From Amoebidium appalachense (Eukaryota; Ichthyosporea), in NCBI GenBank assembly GCA_963693365.1, contig CAVNZM010000002.1:11904001-11968000 (forward strand): a DNA stretch of 64,000 nucleotides, given 5' to 3'. Made by a program: the position numbers and the translations under genes. Positions 43,934 through 57,370 of this stretch are shown in pieces (positions within the stretch are counted from its first letter, which is position 1; each line of letters begins with the position of its first letter). The notes beneath the pieces were generated by a model. That model had not been told where the DNA came from and did no database searches. It worked only from the letters and a program-made list of their open reading frames with translations.

Positions 43934-44268
43934 TTAAACCTTATTACTCGCCTTTTTAAAGCTCACCGAGATGCGGTTGGGCCCAATCATCAGCCCGCTC
44001 ATGCTCTCGAGCGCAGCCCTTGCATGCTTCGGGTCGAAATACTTGACAAACCCGAATCCCTTACTGCGGCCCGTGTTTCGATCCATCATAACTTTCACAC
44101 TTTCAATCGCGCCAAATGGCGAAAAATAATGCCGAAGCCCGTCATCGTCGAGATCTAGGGGGAGGGGCGTGATGTAGAGGTTTCTCTCGTCGACAGGGGC
44201 GGCCGCAGCCGGGTTTGATTGGGCGGGAGCGCCATAGGGCTGGTAGCGGCTTGTACGTGGCGCCGCGG

Positions 44269-44313
<45 letters not shown>

Positions 44314-44391
44314 ATGTGTGTGTATGTGTGTGCGTGTGTGTTTTTTTTTTCCTTTTTTTCCTTTTCTTTTTTTTTTGGGGGGGGAGGGGGG

Positions 44392-44431
<40 letters not shown>

Positions 44432-44756
44432 GCGAGAGGGAGGGGAGGGTTAAAATATGGAACACGGCACGATGTACAACCACACGACGAGCAGCACGGT
44501 GCAGACACATGCACAGGCAAGCATTTAAGTACGCAACATCAGCAACACGTGCAGTGTGCAACATCAGCGGAGCCCATCCACGGAGGAAGGGGGGAGGGGG
44601 GGAGGTGGATTTGTGTGTGTGTGTGTGTTTGTGTGTGTGTGCACCCATGTACATGCGTGCGTGTGTGTTTTATTGCCAGTATGTGCATGAGCACGAGTAT
44701 GCGTGTTGAGTGTTAGGAGGGTACCCCCCCCCCTTTTTTTTTTTTTTTTTGTGGTG

Positions 44757-44791
<35 letters not shown>

Positions 44792-44968
44792 TGTGTTGGT
44801 GGTGGGGGAAAGAATGCCTTTAAGAGTACGATGTATACATTCATGCGGACAACACAATGCAGATTTCAAGGCACACCAGGAGTATGCATCATAAGCAGCC
44901 CCAAGTCATTCACAGTATCGGTGTTTCGACTAATTCACCTTTCCAAAGAACTCCAATACAGATAGTGT

Positions 44969-44999
<31 letters not shown>

Positions 45000-46662
45000 C
45001 CGGGGGGGGGGGGGGGGGGGGGAAGGGGGGGGTTTTGAATGCGTCATAAAGTACGAAGTACACAAGAACAAACGGATAACACGATGCAGAATGCAAGCCA
45101 TACATAAAGAGTATGCATAATAAGCAGAGCCCATCCTCAGGGGGGGCCCACGTCATCCACGGTACCCGAGTTTCGACCTATTCACCTCGTTAACGAAACC
45201 CAACCCAGATACTGTTTCACTTGAACATGAGTAGGTCACCCGTCTTGATCAGAGACGAGCAGGGTTGCTTATGCAGGCAAGGGCAGTGGGAAAGGCCGGG
45301 GGTTAAAGTTGCAGCAGTAAGCAGAAGCAAGAAAAATATAGATAGGAACTCAGGAGACGGGGCTTCTGGTAAGCTCCCCCGTCGCTACCTAAGTCGATAC
45401 TTCCCTGGCTAACATACTACACCAGCTGAAAAGAATTAAGTCCCGAAGGCCGCATATTCGCAATCAGAGGGGAAAATATGAGATTTGACCTGCGCCGCAG
45501 GGTAGTAACACGCTTACTAGGGCGGAACTTCAACGTCTTCGAACGGCAAGCTATGCCCCCGGATGTCAGCCGGAAATATGGTATCACCCATTGCTTTGGG
45601 CTTGAAAAAAGCCAAACCGATAGTCCGAGTGATGTAACGCCGGCGGGTAACATGCCGCATGGGTTCCAAGGGAGCTATCGCCAACAGAGTGGTGTGTGCA
45701 TAGACATAATACAGCCATCCCCTTATCGAGCACCAAGTACACATCCACGAGGGATAACGCATCTCCGATTGCATAGCACATTACAGCACACATAGTGTAC
45801 ATCATAAGCAGAGCCCCAGGGAGGGCCCCGGGCACCTCGATTTTCCTATCTATATATGGGTTAGCGGGACCTGGTCGGCACATTCGGTGATGCGCCCGCG
45901 CCCAATAGCATAGGTCGATTTAGGGTTTAAGAGGTGATTGTTGTGACACACCATTTCTCTCGATTGTGGGAGCTTGTACGCCTCCTCTTCCAGGGAAAAA
46001 ATGCACAAGCACTCGTTCGGGTTGTGAAGTGTCCCACAATTAAAGGTTTTATGCGGTATCAAAGCTATTTATAAGCTAAACAATCATAAAGCTGAAGTAA
46101 GGTCCGGTCTATTCGGCCTACACTCCTCTGCATAACTTTATGCCACATGCATGATCTTTCGCCAATAGAGAAGCAAAAGAATGTTTCTGGCTTGCTGGTG
46201 ATGTTGATTCATTTGTGGCTAAAAAATACGTAATACGTCACCTGTTAATATATCAATATTTCTATATAAAACTTTCGAGCTTTTCACGTCGTGCACTAGT
46301 TATATTAGTGTTTTTAAGTTCTGTAGCGATTTATCTAATGAACGTTCTCTGTATGAACCCCATGCGGCCCATGTCATACGTCATAGCCGCAGATCCAATC
46401 ACAAGCAGGTCTATCTCAGGATTTAACGCCGGGCAGGCTGTCGGGCTGCTCAGGACTACATTGAATCCTAGCCAATCCCTCATTACCATATATAGATAGG
46501 AAAATCGAGTTGCCGGGGGGGGGGGGGGGGGGGGGGAGGTCTTCTGACTACAATGTGTGGGGAAAAAATCGACACCTACTTAAGTGTGTGTACGCGCATG
46601 TTAATCTGTCATGTGCGTGTGTGTGTGTGCATATGTGCACGGCATATGCCTGTGCGTGTGAG

Positions 46663-46704
<42 letters not shown>

Positions 46705-48461
46705 GGGGGGGGGGGGGGGGGGGTAGGTTAGAGATACAGAGTACAAAGCACACATTCACGACAGGCAACACAACCAGGCACACAGAATGAGCATGCATCA
46801 TAGGCAGAGCCCATCATAAAACCGGCTCAAGTCATCCACAGTACTCGAGTTTCCGTGTATACGTGTGTGTGTGCAAGTGTGCGCGTGCAACTGTGTGTCC
46901 GCGTATGTTTGTGGTTGTGGAAAGAGAAAAAAAGGGGGGGGGGGGGGGGGGGGGGGGGGGGAGGAGTAGCCAACCTGTGAATGGCCCTGTCCATACGAAG
47001 CTCTCCTATCCGGTCCGCCGCCATAACTCTGGGCGTATCCCCCATACCCCGCAGCCTCCGTACCATAATACGCCCCGCTAGCATCGTACCCATATGCTGA
47101 TGCATCATACCCCTGCTCCCCATAATACCCGTCCTGCGGCCCGTAACCACCGTCACTCCATCCCCCCTGACCATACACCGCCTCCTGACCCGCATATCCG
47201 TAACTTGGAGCGACGGCGGCTGGGACGTGGGGCGGGACGGGGGGTCTCATACCAACACCATTTTGAATCGGACCCCCCCTTGCCCCCATCAGCGGGCCTG
47301 CGGGGGGTCTGACGGGATATCTGGGTACGGGGGGTCCGCGCGGCGCAAATTGGGGGGTTCCAGGAAAGGGGGGGTACGCGGCACCCATGGCGGCGCGGGT
47401 GCGTTTGATGTTTTTTTCGGCCTCCGTTTCGGCAAATTTCACCACCAGCTGCTGGGTGTGGCCTGGGGGGGTCGTACCGTGCATCTCGGCAATGGCGTAG
47501 CGGGCGTCTTCGTGTTTTACGTACGTGAGGGGATGGTTAAGGGAGATCAACAGCATTGGGGGGGGGGGGGGGGGGGGGGGGGAAAGCAGAAAAGGAAAAA
47601 AGCCTGCAAGAAACAACGATGCCAAAGACACTATATAGGTAGCGAGGGGTTGGGGGGGGGGGGAGGGGGGAGGAGGGGGGGGGGGGGGGGGGGTTGTTCC
47701 GAAAGCCGGACAAGAAAAAGTAGTGTTACCAGTAATTGACATGACGATGGGGACACCAAAACCTACAAAGCCATCCAAAGAGAAGACATCAACAGAGAAA
47801 CAGGGATCAAAACCAAAAACGTCACCACGACGACAACAACAAAAAAAGATTCCCACGAGAAACGGGAATTCGGGTCGATGAAAAAACAAAAAAAGAAGAA
47901 GAAGAAGAAGAACAACAACCACATCCACAAAGACATACCCCCCCCCCCCCCCCCCCCCAATATATACAATTGAATAAATAAAATAAAATAAAATAATAAT
48001 AATTATAGTAATAGTAGTAATAATAATAAACAAACAAACAAACAGACATAGAACTTTATTCAAAAAGGATATCTGACAAACCCAATGCCTCGGCTCGTCC
48101 CGTCGGGGTTGCTCAAAATCGTTGCCTGCACAATCTCGCCGAACCGGGAAAACAGATTCCTTAACCCATCCACGGTTACGGTGGTGGGTAGGGGCTTCAC
48201 GTAAACATTGTTTAACTCATTCCGGACCTGTTCCTGCCGGGGAAGTTCGGCGTATTTGCAAATGAGCCTCTGACCACCAATGTCCTTTCCGTTCAGAGCT
48301 TTTATGGCGTCTGCGGCGGATTCCTTGGTGTCGTAGCGGACAAAGCTGTGTGTGTGTGTGTGTGTACGTGTGTTGTGTGTGTGCGTGTGCGAATGAGTGA
48401 AGGTGTGTGTGCGAATGAGTGAAGGTGTGTGTGTGTGTGTTTGTGTGTGCGTGCGTGGTGG

Positions 48462-48528
<67 letters not shown>

Positions 48529-48570
48529 GGTGTGTGTTGCGTGAGTGGGTGAGTGAGTGAGCGGGTCAAC

Positions 48571-48608
<38 letters not shown>

Positions 48609-48789
48609 ATGTGTCTTTGTGTTTGTGTACGTGTGTGCGAGTTGATAGTGGTGAGTGAGTGAATGAGTAGGCGTAGTGTGTGTTTGTGTGTACAAGTGCA
48701 CATGCATGCATAGAGGGTGACCACACCTCATCAAAGCAAGGAGGTAAGGGGTAGGAGGGCATGGGTGGGTGGATGGGGAGTTTTTTTTT

Positions 48790-48835
<46 letters not shown>

Positions 48836-49004
48836 GGGGAGGGGGGGGGGAGGTTAGAATGCGGGACATGGTGCAAAGTACAACTACACTACGAGAAACA
48901 CGGTGCAGGACACGAGATACAACCAAAGGCAAACACTCATGTATGCAACATCAGAAACCAGTGCAGGATGTAACATAAGCAAAACCCATCCTCAGGGTTG
49001 GCAT

Positions 49005-49037
<33 letters not shown>

Positions 49038-49055
49038 AGGGGTGATGTATGCCAT

Positions 49056-49113
<58 letters not shown>

Positions 49114-49473
49114 AAGCCCATCCCTCCGCCCCCCTGCCCGCGCGCATGGACGCATACACACACCCACCCACATCCGCACACACACACAAACACCCTCCCC
49201 CCCCCCCCCTCCCCCCCACACCCTCACCCCCACCCACACCTACCCAAAGCACAGCGACTGGCCCGTCTTCTTGTCCACCATCACCCGGTGGGACATAATG
49301 TTGCCATAAAAGGCAAATAGCCCCCTCAGGGCATCGTCTGTGGAGCCACCAGGTTTTTTTTTGTATAAAAGATCAACAACAAAAAAAAAAGAAGAAAAAA
49401 AGGGAGTGAAGGGAAGAGTGCCAGAGAACTTTTTCCCTGGGCAGGGCGGGGGGAGGCGGCCACGCGCCCGGAA

Positions 49474-49508
<35 letters not shown>

Positions 49509-49724
49509 GGGAGGGGAGAGAGAACGAAAAAAGAAAGAGACAGAGAAGGGGGAGGGGGAGAGGGAAGGACAGAAGGACGAGAGAGAAAAGACAGAAGAGA
49601 GAGGGAGGGAGGGAGAGCGAGCAAGAGAGAGATGCTTCGCGGAAAGGGGGGGGGGGGGGGAGGGGGGGAGGGGGGGAGGGGGGAGGGAGGAAGAGATTGA
49701 GAGGGAGAGGAAGAGAGAGGAAGA

Positions 49725-49805
<81 letters not shown>

Positions 49806-50742
49806 GGTGGAGGAGGGAACACGGGAACGATAAAGAGGGATGATGCATGGTTTGAAGGCCCAGAGGAAGAAAAGGAATCCCCCCCCTCCCCCCCCCCTCG
49901 GAAACACCCACAGACACCCACAGACACCCACCCACCCACCCACCCACACACACACCTGTGATGGTAGGGGGCAGGTTGCGCACGTAAACGTTGAAAGGGT
50001 CGCAATTGGCTGTGGGGCCAACATGCGCACCACCCTCCCCGTTCTGTCCGAGTGTGAAGAGATCAGGTGAAAAGAAAAAAAGACACAGGAGAAAAGGAAA
50101 AAACAGAAAAGGAAAAAAGCGTAAGGAAAAAAAAAAAGACAGGAGAAAGGGAAAAAAGAGTAAGGAAAAAAAAAGCGAAGCCAGTAAGTTTCCGAAATAG
50201 CAGTGTGAACACCTCAATCCCTAAGAACACCTACCCTACCACCCGCCTTACCCCTACACCCCTTCCCCCTCCCTTGCCCCCCCCCCCCCCCTCCCCCCCT
50301 TTCCCCCCAGCCACAAAGCAAAACGAAAGAACCATCGAAGTAAAAAAGGATAAGATATAAAACACAAAATCCCATTACCAACATGCCTGTCTCCGAAAGT
50401 CACAGTCATTAAAAAAGCCAGGGAGACGAGGAAAGGGTGGGGTGGGGTGGGATGGGGGGGAGGGGGGCACAAACACCATCCGAACCCCCCCCCCCCCCTG
50501 TTTGCCTCTTCACGTGTCCACCTATCCCCTCTTTCTTCATCCCCCCCCCCCCCCCCCCCCCCCACACACACACCCCACCCGTTCACCCACACCTACAAGA
50601 ATGAAAAAAAAAAGAAGATGGGAAAGAAAAAACAAACCCCCTTCCTGCTGCTCCTTTCTTGCTAGCCAGCAATCCCAAGCAGTCCCCCCCCCCCCCCTCC
50701 CCCCCTCTGCCTCGCCTCCCCCCTTTCCAAGCAATCTCTCCC

Positions 50743-50775
<33 letters not shown>

Positions 50776-50876
50776 AAAACCCCTTCCCCCGATTTCCCAG
50801 AGCGTATTTCCGACCACACTCATCCAACCAGCAGGGTTAATACCTGGATGGGAACAGACTGTGTTGGCTCTCCCAT
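43934..50876 (-). CDS. ELAV/Hu-like RNA-binding protein with three RRMs
   Basis: Six exons in coding order: 50876-50844, 50043-49956, 49337-49244, 48345-48073, 47524-46975 and 44269-43934; 1374 bases encode 457 residues and all phases agree. RRM1 about residues 28-103 (RNP2 VYVRNLP, RNP1 LCFGFVRY across an intron), RRM2 about 118-195 (VYVKPLP; GIGFVRYV across an intron), a Pro/Gly/Tyr-rich linker about 200-370, and RRM3 about 376-452 (LYITPLP; KGFGFVKYF) ending ISVSFKKASNKV. Spacing and order match the ELAV family, which binds U-rich or AU-rich RNA and controls splicing, stability and translation; CELF is the nearest alternative. Intron 4 is U12-type (own entry). The acceptors of exons 4 and 6 lie at the end of (CA)n arrays, and donor 5 leads into a C tract. 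A small extra exon inside the 2.7-kb last intron cannot be excluded. Confidence 0.9.
44456..44582 (+). repeat. Dispersed intronic repeat, copy 5
   Basis: Follows (GT)n, T tract and G tract. It contains CACGGCACGATGTACAACCA, CACGGTGCAGACACATGCA, TACGCAACATCAGCAACACG and GCGGAGCCCATCCACGG. Confidence 0.65.
44820..44970 (+). repeat. Dispersed intronic repeat, copy 1
   Basis: Reads GAGTACGATGTATACATTCA.. GAGTATGCATCATAAGCAGC .. TTTCGACTAATTCACC. It lies in the last intron of the ELAV-like gene, preceded by (GT)n and a G-rich stretch. Confidence 0.75.
45036..45216 (+). repeat. Dispersed intronic repeat, copy 2 (most complete)
   Basis: Preceded by T tract, then G tract. It contains AAAGTACGAAGTACAC, AACACGATGCAGAATGCAAG, GAGTATGCATAATAAGCAGA with GCCCATCCTCAGGG, and GAGTTTCGACCTATTCACCT. 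The closing TACTGTTTCACTTGAAC resembles TAGTGTTTTACT in copy 1. Confidence 0.75.
46733..46856 (+). repeat. Dispersed intronic repeat, copy 3
   Basis: Starts right after a (GT)n plus G tract. It contains GAGTACAAAGCACACATTCA, GCATGCATCATAGGCAGAGC plus CCATC, and CTCAAGTCATCCACAGTACT, then CGAGTTTC. Confidence 0.75.
47525..48072 (-). other. U12-type AT-AC intron of the ELAV-like gene
   Basis: The intron begins |ATATCCTTTTTG (48072 downward), matching the minor-spliceosome 5' site ATATCCTTT perfectly. It ends CCCTTAACCATCCCCTCAC| (47525), with the U12 branch-site core CCTTAAC about a dozen bases before a terminal AC. Splicing here gives GFVR|YVKHEDARYAI, restoring the exact residue spacing of an RRM; no GT-AG choice does so. 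Length 548 bases, with a G tract, (AT-rich) repeats and a C tract inside. Confidence 0.88.
48060..48067 (-). terminator. In-frame stop overlapping AATAAA at the start of the U12 intron
   Basis: Reading through the U12 5' site adds Pro-Phe and then TGA, which overlaps AATAAA (TTGAATAAAG). A transcript in which this slowly spliced intron is retained could therefore end and be polyadenylated here, giving a protein with RRM1 and half of RRM2. Inference from sequence only. Confidence 0.35.
48855..49003 (+). repeat. Dispersed intronic repeat, copy 4
   Basis: Follows T tract and G tract. Diverged but recognisable: GTGCAAAGTACAACTACACT, CACGGTGCAGGACACGAGA, ATGTATGCAACATCAG, AACATAAGCAAAACCCATC and CTCAGGG, ending at another G tract. 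Confidence 0.65.
49729..49803. repeat. (GA)n microsatellite
   Basis: About 37 GA units inside a longer purine block (49500-49810), in an intron of the ELAV-like gene. Confidence 0.95.
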
Positions 50877-50933
50877 TTCCGACAATCGGTGGATAGAAAA
50901 GTAGCGCCCTCCTGTCATAGACGAAAATGAGTA

Positions 50934-52256
<1,323 letters not shown>

Positions 52257-52485
52257 CTGCAGTAGTTATCTTTCATGAAAGAAAAAAGGGAGGAGCCTTA
52301 TAGCGTTGAAATACTTACACTACAATACATACATACGTGCAAAATGAAACACCTGCGTGCACGCGTACGACACAGTGCACTTCAAAAGGTACCCGTACGC
52401 GTGTGTCTGTGTCTGTCCGACACGTGTGTGTGTACAAATGGACACATGGTCACCCGGCCACGGTCACAATCTGACAAACCCCTCA

Positions 52486-52497
52486 TGACGTCATTGG
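52486..52497 (-). promoter_or_regulatory. Overlapping TGACGTCA and CCAAT element
   Basis: TGACGTCATTGG on the plus strand reads CCAATGACGTCA on the minus strand: a CCAAT box directly fused to a CRE-type site, about 230 bases upstream of the 52256 exon candidate. Confidence 0.35.
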
Positions 52498-53370
52498 TCG
52501 CCAGGCCGTGCGCTGCCAGGAGTCCAGGACCTTGCTGGCCAGTGGGTTGGGTCAGACTCGCAAGATTTGACTCGACTCGAATTCAACCCGAATCATCAAC
52601 CGACGATGTGAAATTATTATAGGGGGTTTGGGGCCAAGGAATTGTCCCTGAAAGTCCGAAGCGGTCCCTAGTTAGATTCGACCAATGTTTCGAAAATTGG
52701 CCCTAACTGTGTCAAATACATAGATATGAAAATTACACCTGTTGTAAAAGCGGTTGTTGGCTTTATTAGGGCCATTTAGGCTGGTGGAAAGTTGCCAAAA
52801 TAAATTTCACACCCTAATGTATGCGAACATCGGAATGCGATCAGGCAACATCAACGAGCTCCAATCAAAAAAAAGATCCAATCGCAATTGCCATCCAATC
52901 GCAACGTGCACTGGCACTTCCCCGCCGCGCCGGACAGATCCGGACTCCCTGCGGAGTCAGACGTTGCGAACGGTTCAGGTTACGGTAGTGGTGTAAGAAA
53001 GTATGATATTCCATGAATTCTGGAATACCTGTAAGATTTTGACCACTTGCGAAAATCATGCCAGGTGGTGGTGTACGGTTTTTATGTCATACAAATTCTG
53101 TCCAATCATTTTGACACCAAAAGTATGCTCCGATGGGGTTGATTGGTCCATGGTTCTGCATTGGTGTGATTAGCTCAAACGAATAAAGTACCTTCGGCAC
53201 TGGTCAAGGTCGGGTACTGCCGATGATTGGCTTAGCTTACCCTCGTCATCACCTAATTAGCGTTGCGAATTTGCGATAAGGTATTATCTATTCCAGGAAT
53301 ATTAAAAAATGTCTATACATTTAGCGATTGGCTATTTATCGTGTAAAGCAAATCCGTCTTTTTCACATAC

Positions 53371-53480
53371 AGCATTCCACCCGGCAATAGCCGGCATGCC
53401 ATCGATCTAGGTTGAATGTGGGCCTTTGTAACAGCCCTCGTCGTATTGGGTGGAATGTGGGTGCCTCCGGGTGGAATGCT
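53371..53480. repeat. Inverted repeat, 14-bp arms
   Basis: AGCATTCCACCCGG (53371-53384) and its exact reverse complement CCGGGTGGAATGCT (53467-53480) enclose 82 bases that contain a further related GGGTGGAATGTGG. It could be a short MITE-like element or a cruciform. No target-site duplication was evident. Confidence 0.55.
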
Positions 53481-53943
53481 ATTAAAAAAAACCGATAAAA
53501 GCAACGTGGCAAAATAGAACGTTGATTTCAACATTTAGAAGTGGCCAATCGTATCGCCTAGTTACACAAATCCCTGGATAAATAACGAGTAATGTTGAGG
53601 TCCCAACACCACTCTTCTCCGCTTCGCAACATGGGCCCGGACTACGACTGACTGTACTACGAGGTTGAGCGAATGTACTGTATTATGATAAAAAATATTA
53701 TTGTTTCATTTTCCAATGAAAATGCTGTTAACCCCTGAAGTAGGCAATAAACCAATGCCTTAACTTCTACATATACATACACAAACATGTATTTTAGTAT
53801 AGACTGCTCATAAAGTTTCTCTTATTCAATCCAATATATATGTGCCATTGCCTGATGAGTAACTTTCGCTGTGATTGCGGCGGTTGCGATCGGAAAAACA
53901 TATCACAGTTACGCAAGGGGAGCCTCGTGGCAACTGGGTAATA

Positions 53944-53944
<1 letters not shown>

Positions 53945-53980
<36 letters not shown>
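53945..53980. repeat. Long T tract without an adjacent G tract
   Basis: A run of about 35 T. Unlike most T tracts in the window it is not followed by G, so it may be the A tail of a minus-strand retrotransposed sequence. Confidence 0.4.
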
Positions 53981-53983
<3 letters not shown>

Positions 53984-54601
53984 CAGGTTTTTGCAGCATT
54001 GCGAGTAAGAAACAGATCAAAGCCACTCATTTAAAATTATAAAAAAATTCTTTTGGGCCAACCCATTTCTTCAGAGCACACAAGAGTATCCGACTATACC
54101 ATATTAGTACAATGAAGCCTAATATAATGTGTGTAGTGCATCCAGAATCAAAAATATCGATCGCTGCTCTGTGATTCTCACACCGATTATCGCACGTACA
54201 AACAAAAAATGCGGGAGACTCTCGCACGTGCTCCGGCCCATGCGTGCGCCATATAGCCGGTTGCCGGGTCAGTAATAAAAGTGGCATACCCTAACTGAGC
54301 TGGACACATACAGCAGCTTAAAAAAGTCATAACCAAAAATGTACAATGATTGATCAGCAGACAAAGTATTGATTTGACTCTGCAGCGGCAGAACAAAAAA
54401 CATTGGTAAGCAATATTGGCCAAGCAATTTTCTAGACGGTTCGATTTTGGTGTAGGGAGATTTATGGAATGTAGCCCAAGTCACGTACAGGACAATATAA
54501 GTAGGGCCAGCAAAACATGTCAGCTGTCAGCGAAGGTTTATACGTACGTGGGACATCAATACGATTTCAAGGGCTAGTGAGTGCGCAAGCGAGAAACAAA
54601 G

Positions 54602-54820
54602 ATGTACAGTGGCGCCGTCCGTATTCGCTACTTTTTCTCAATATTTGGCAGGTAAGTTTATGAAAAAAGATATGCGCGAGCCATTCTGGGCCCCATGATC
54701 ATTGAATATTTTTTTTTTCTTTTGAATATTCAGTTATTTCCAATGTTTTAGTCCTGCCCGAAATATTTTTCTTTTGACTCGGTTTTATTGATCCGTTGTA
54801 GGTGGACCACCAGGCGTTGA
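54602..54820 (+). CDS. Possible tiny spliced reading frame
   Basis: ATG at 54602 reads MYSGAVRIRYFFSIFGR to a textbook donor (GGCAG|GTAAGTTT at 54651). The TTGTAG acceptor before 54802 continues in phase and stops after WTTRR: 22 residues in all. The splice signals are strong but the product is very short, so this may be a non-coding transcript or a 5' leader. Confidence 0.25.
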
Positions 54821-57033
54821 AGAAACCACTTGTGTGTAAACCCCTCAAGTGAGAAACTCAGCAAAATATCGTAAAAATGTGAAAGATTTACAGATTAGTT
54901 CAAGTTCTCTTCTTCGCAGCCTGAAGGAATTTTTCCGCTGGGCTATCCGGACAGGGTGTGAAAATAGTGGTTGGGCTAGCTTGAGCTGGGTGGACCCAGG
55001 AAGTTCAGAATTATATGGACATTTTTTTTACATATCAGGAGACACATCCTCGATATGGGGCGTATTTCCCAGGATTTGGGAAGGCCCAGCTCTGCAGCTG
55101 TAGGCTGCACTGAGCTGTTGCCGGTGTTAATAATTATTCTCGAATTCAAAATTACATCGATATCGATATCGAAATTTATAAATCGCTATCGACAAAACCC
55201 GACGATGACACATGGACCATAGGCCTTCTACATAAGCCCTATATGTAACTTCACAACTTAAACTTGTATTTCAAAATAGAGGTGCTGTTTCTTTACCGAA
55301 AGTGAAGGTCTTTTTTCAAAAATAATTTAAATGAAGTGATAATGCCCATCTGGCATTCCTATCAGTGAACAGGAACAGCTTTGAATGCAAAATTACAAGC
55401 CCTGGTAAGTGATTGCAGATGATTTCCCATGATGCTCACGTGAACCGTGGAAAACCATGTAGAAAACTCAAGAGCCTGACAATACTAAAATCGTTTTTAT
55501 GGGCTCCTGGCAGCTAATAATCCTACCTATAAAGCGAACTATAAAAAGAAGCTATTATACCTTTTATAGTTTCTTACTTTCTTACTTTGACATTTTTTAT
55601 TGTTGGTCACCTTGCATGTGTTCGTTAATCAATCATTTCTTTCTAAACGAAAAGCACGGACAGTCCTGCCACTTGTGTGTGTGCCGTGCGTGGATTCGAA
55701 AACTGGTTTCACGTTGAATGACTCAAGAGATAAGGCTGCAAACTTTCAATATAATATAGGGGGGGAGTCGTGCCCACTGCCGGCCCTGTGAGTGTTACGT
55801 GACTATCATCACGCTGGCACTGATAACTGCACAAAACTTTGTGCTTCGTGGGTGACCATCCGATTGAAGGCCTGAAGGTTTCTGAGTGCCCTCGTTATCA
55901 ACTTCTTAGTGAAGCTAGGGTTCAATGGAGGCTGATTCTGAGAACATCACAGGCGAATTTCACTGCATAAACTCCCTCAGTTTGCCATGCCAACGGGGCA
56001 CTAGGCTACCCTTACTGCTATCCAAAGGCTATTGCTTTTGACGGTAGCCAGAGTTCAGACTCGGCCCTTTCTGTTCTTTCAAGTGAGACTCTGATGAAAA
56101 CGAATTTCAAAGACACACCCGTTCTCGAAGATAATTCGTTTGGGGAATCGTATAGACGTGCTCAAGTGCTTACCAGCTACGTTTATATGGGCCGGTTGAC
56201 ACGGTTTCATTTCATCATTTGCTTTATTGGGGCTCCCCAGGTGAGAGCGATCTTTCGAATTTCACTTGATATCATCGACCTTGGCAGGCTCAAGGGTTGC
56301 ACCTTGAATTCTTGGCTTTTTGGAAAGGAGTTCTAGTCCAGTGTATTACGTTGGCGAAGACAACAAACGAGACTCGCCCAGTTGATTATGATGCAAACTG
56401 AGTACGTCGTCATCACTTAGGAGCGAGTAACAGCTGCTGTCACTCAGTGGAGCCCTCAACATTCAATCCAGACAGTGTCTCCACAAGTGGTAAGTTTCGT
56501 GTCAATGGGGTTTTTTTGGGTTTGCACATCTACTAGGACTGTGCTCCTTTTTTGTGTGCTGCTCAGCAAGTTTCCTGGTCTGTTGGAACCACCCTCGGTA
56601 TACCCAGGATTCCTATGCCCTGCTTCTCGCTATTTAATTTGGCCTAAGAGTCAGTTACGTCTATTCTCTGTCATGCTTTATAACGATTATAACTCACCAT
56701 TGTTGACAAGTTAGTAATACTGGTGGACATTTTATTTAGCCACTTTTCATTATTGGTGAAAAATATAGTAAACGGACTCTAACAGGCTTTGAAAATAAGC
56801 ACGGAACCCTGAACGTGAATGCTTCCCGAAAAAGTATACATTTCAGTAACTGTTTCACATAAGCTTGTGGCGGCTGCCACCTAACACTGCTGTTTTTGGT
56901 GTCCAAGAGTGGGCTTTGTGGTGACTAGGAGGAGAGAAGCGAGATCTTGATTCTAAGAAGTGCTAGGGCAACTTAAAGGCAAACGAGAAGTTCGACTGTG
57001 AGCTGGGGTAGAAATGGGATAGGGTGTGTGTCC

Positions 57034-57096
<63 letters not shown>

Positions 57097-57370
57097 ACGG
57101 TGTGTGTGTGTGTGTGTGTGTGTGTCTCACGGTGTGTGTGTGTGTCACGACGTGTTTGTGTGTTTGTGTGTGTGCCTAGCGTGATACCGTGTATGTGCGT
57201 GTGTGTCTATGTCACACGATGTGTGTCACGTGTTTGTGTGTGTGTGTGTGTGTGTGTCTGTGTATATGTGTGTGTGTATGCGCGCAGGCAAGTGTGTATG
57301 TCTGTGGGTGTGTGCATGCACGCCCGGTTGTGTGTTTGTCGGGTGCGCTGTGTGTGTGTGTGCTCGGGCT
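57034..57370. repeat. (GT)n array with interruptions
   Basis: About 30 GT units at 57036-57094 followed by degenerate GT-rich repeats with TCACGG/TCACGA interruptions. Confidence 0.9.

Larger units (their letters stand above)
52498..57020. other. Tract-poor region with no firm gene
   Basis: About 4.5 kb almost without G/C tracts. Apart from a possible small spliced transcript (54602) and a short open frame at 56094-56336 (MKTNFKDTPVLEDNSFGES.., 80 codons, interrupted by a good donor CCCCAG|GTGAGAG), I see nothing recognisable. Another strong donor, CAAGTG|GTAAGTTT, lies at 56480-56487, so plus-strand transcription is plausible. Confidence 0.4.

Noticed and set aside
46798-48063. A 421-codon frame covering the ELAV linker as one exon
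   Set aside because: Its first third translates the U12 intron and two tracts; only 47524-46975 has RRM and linker homology and correct phase.
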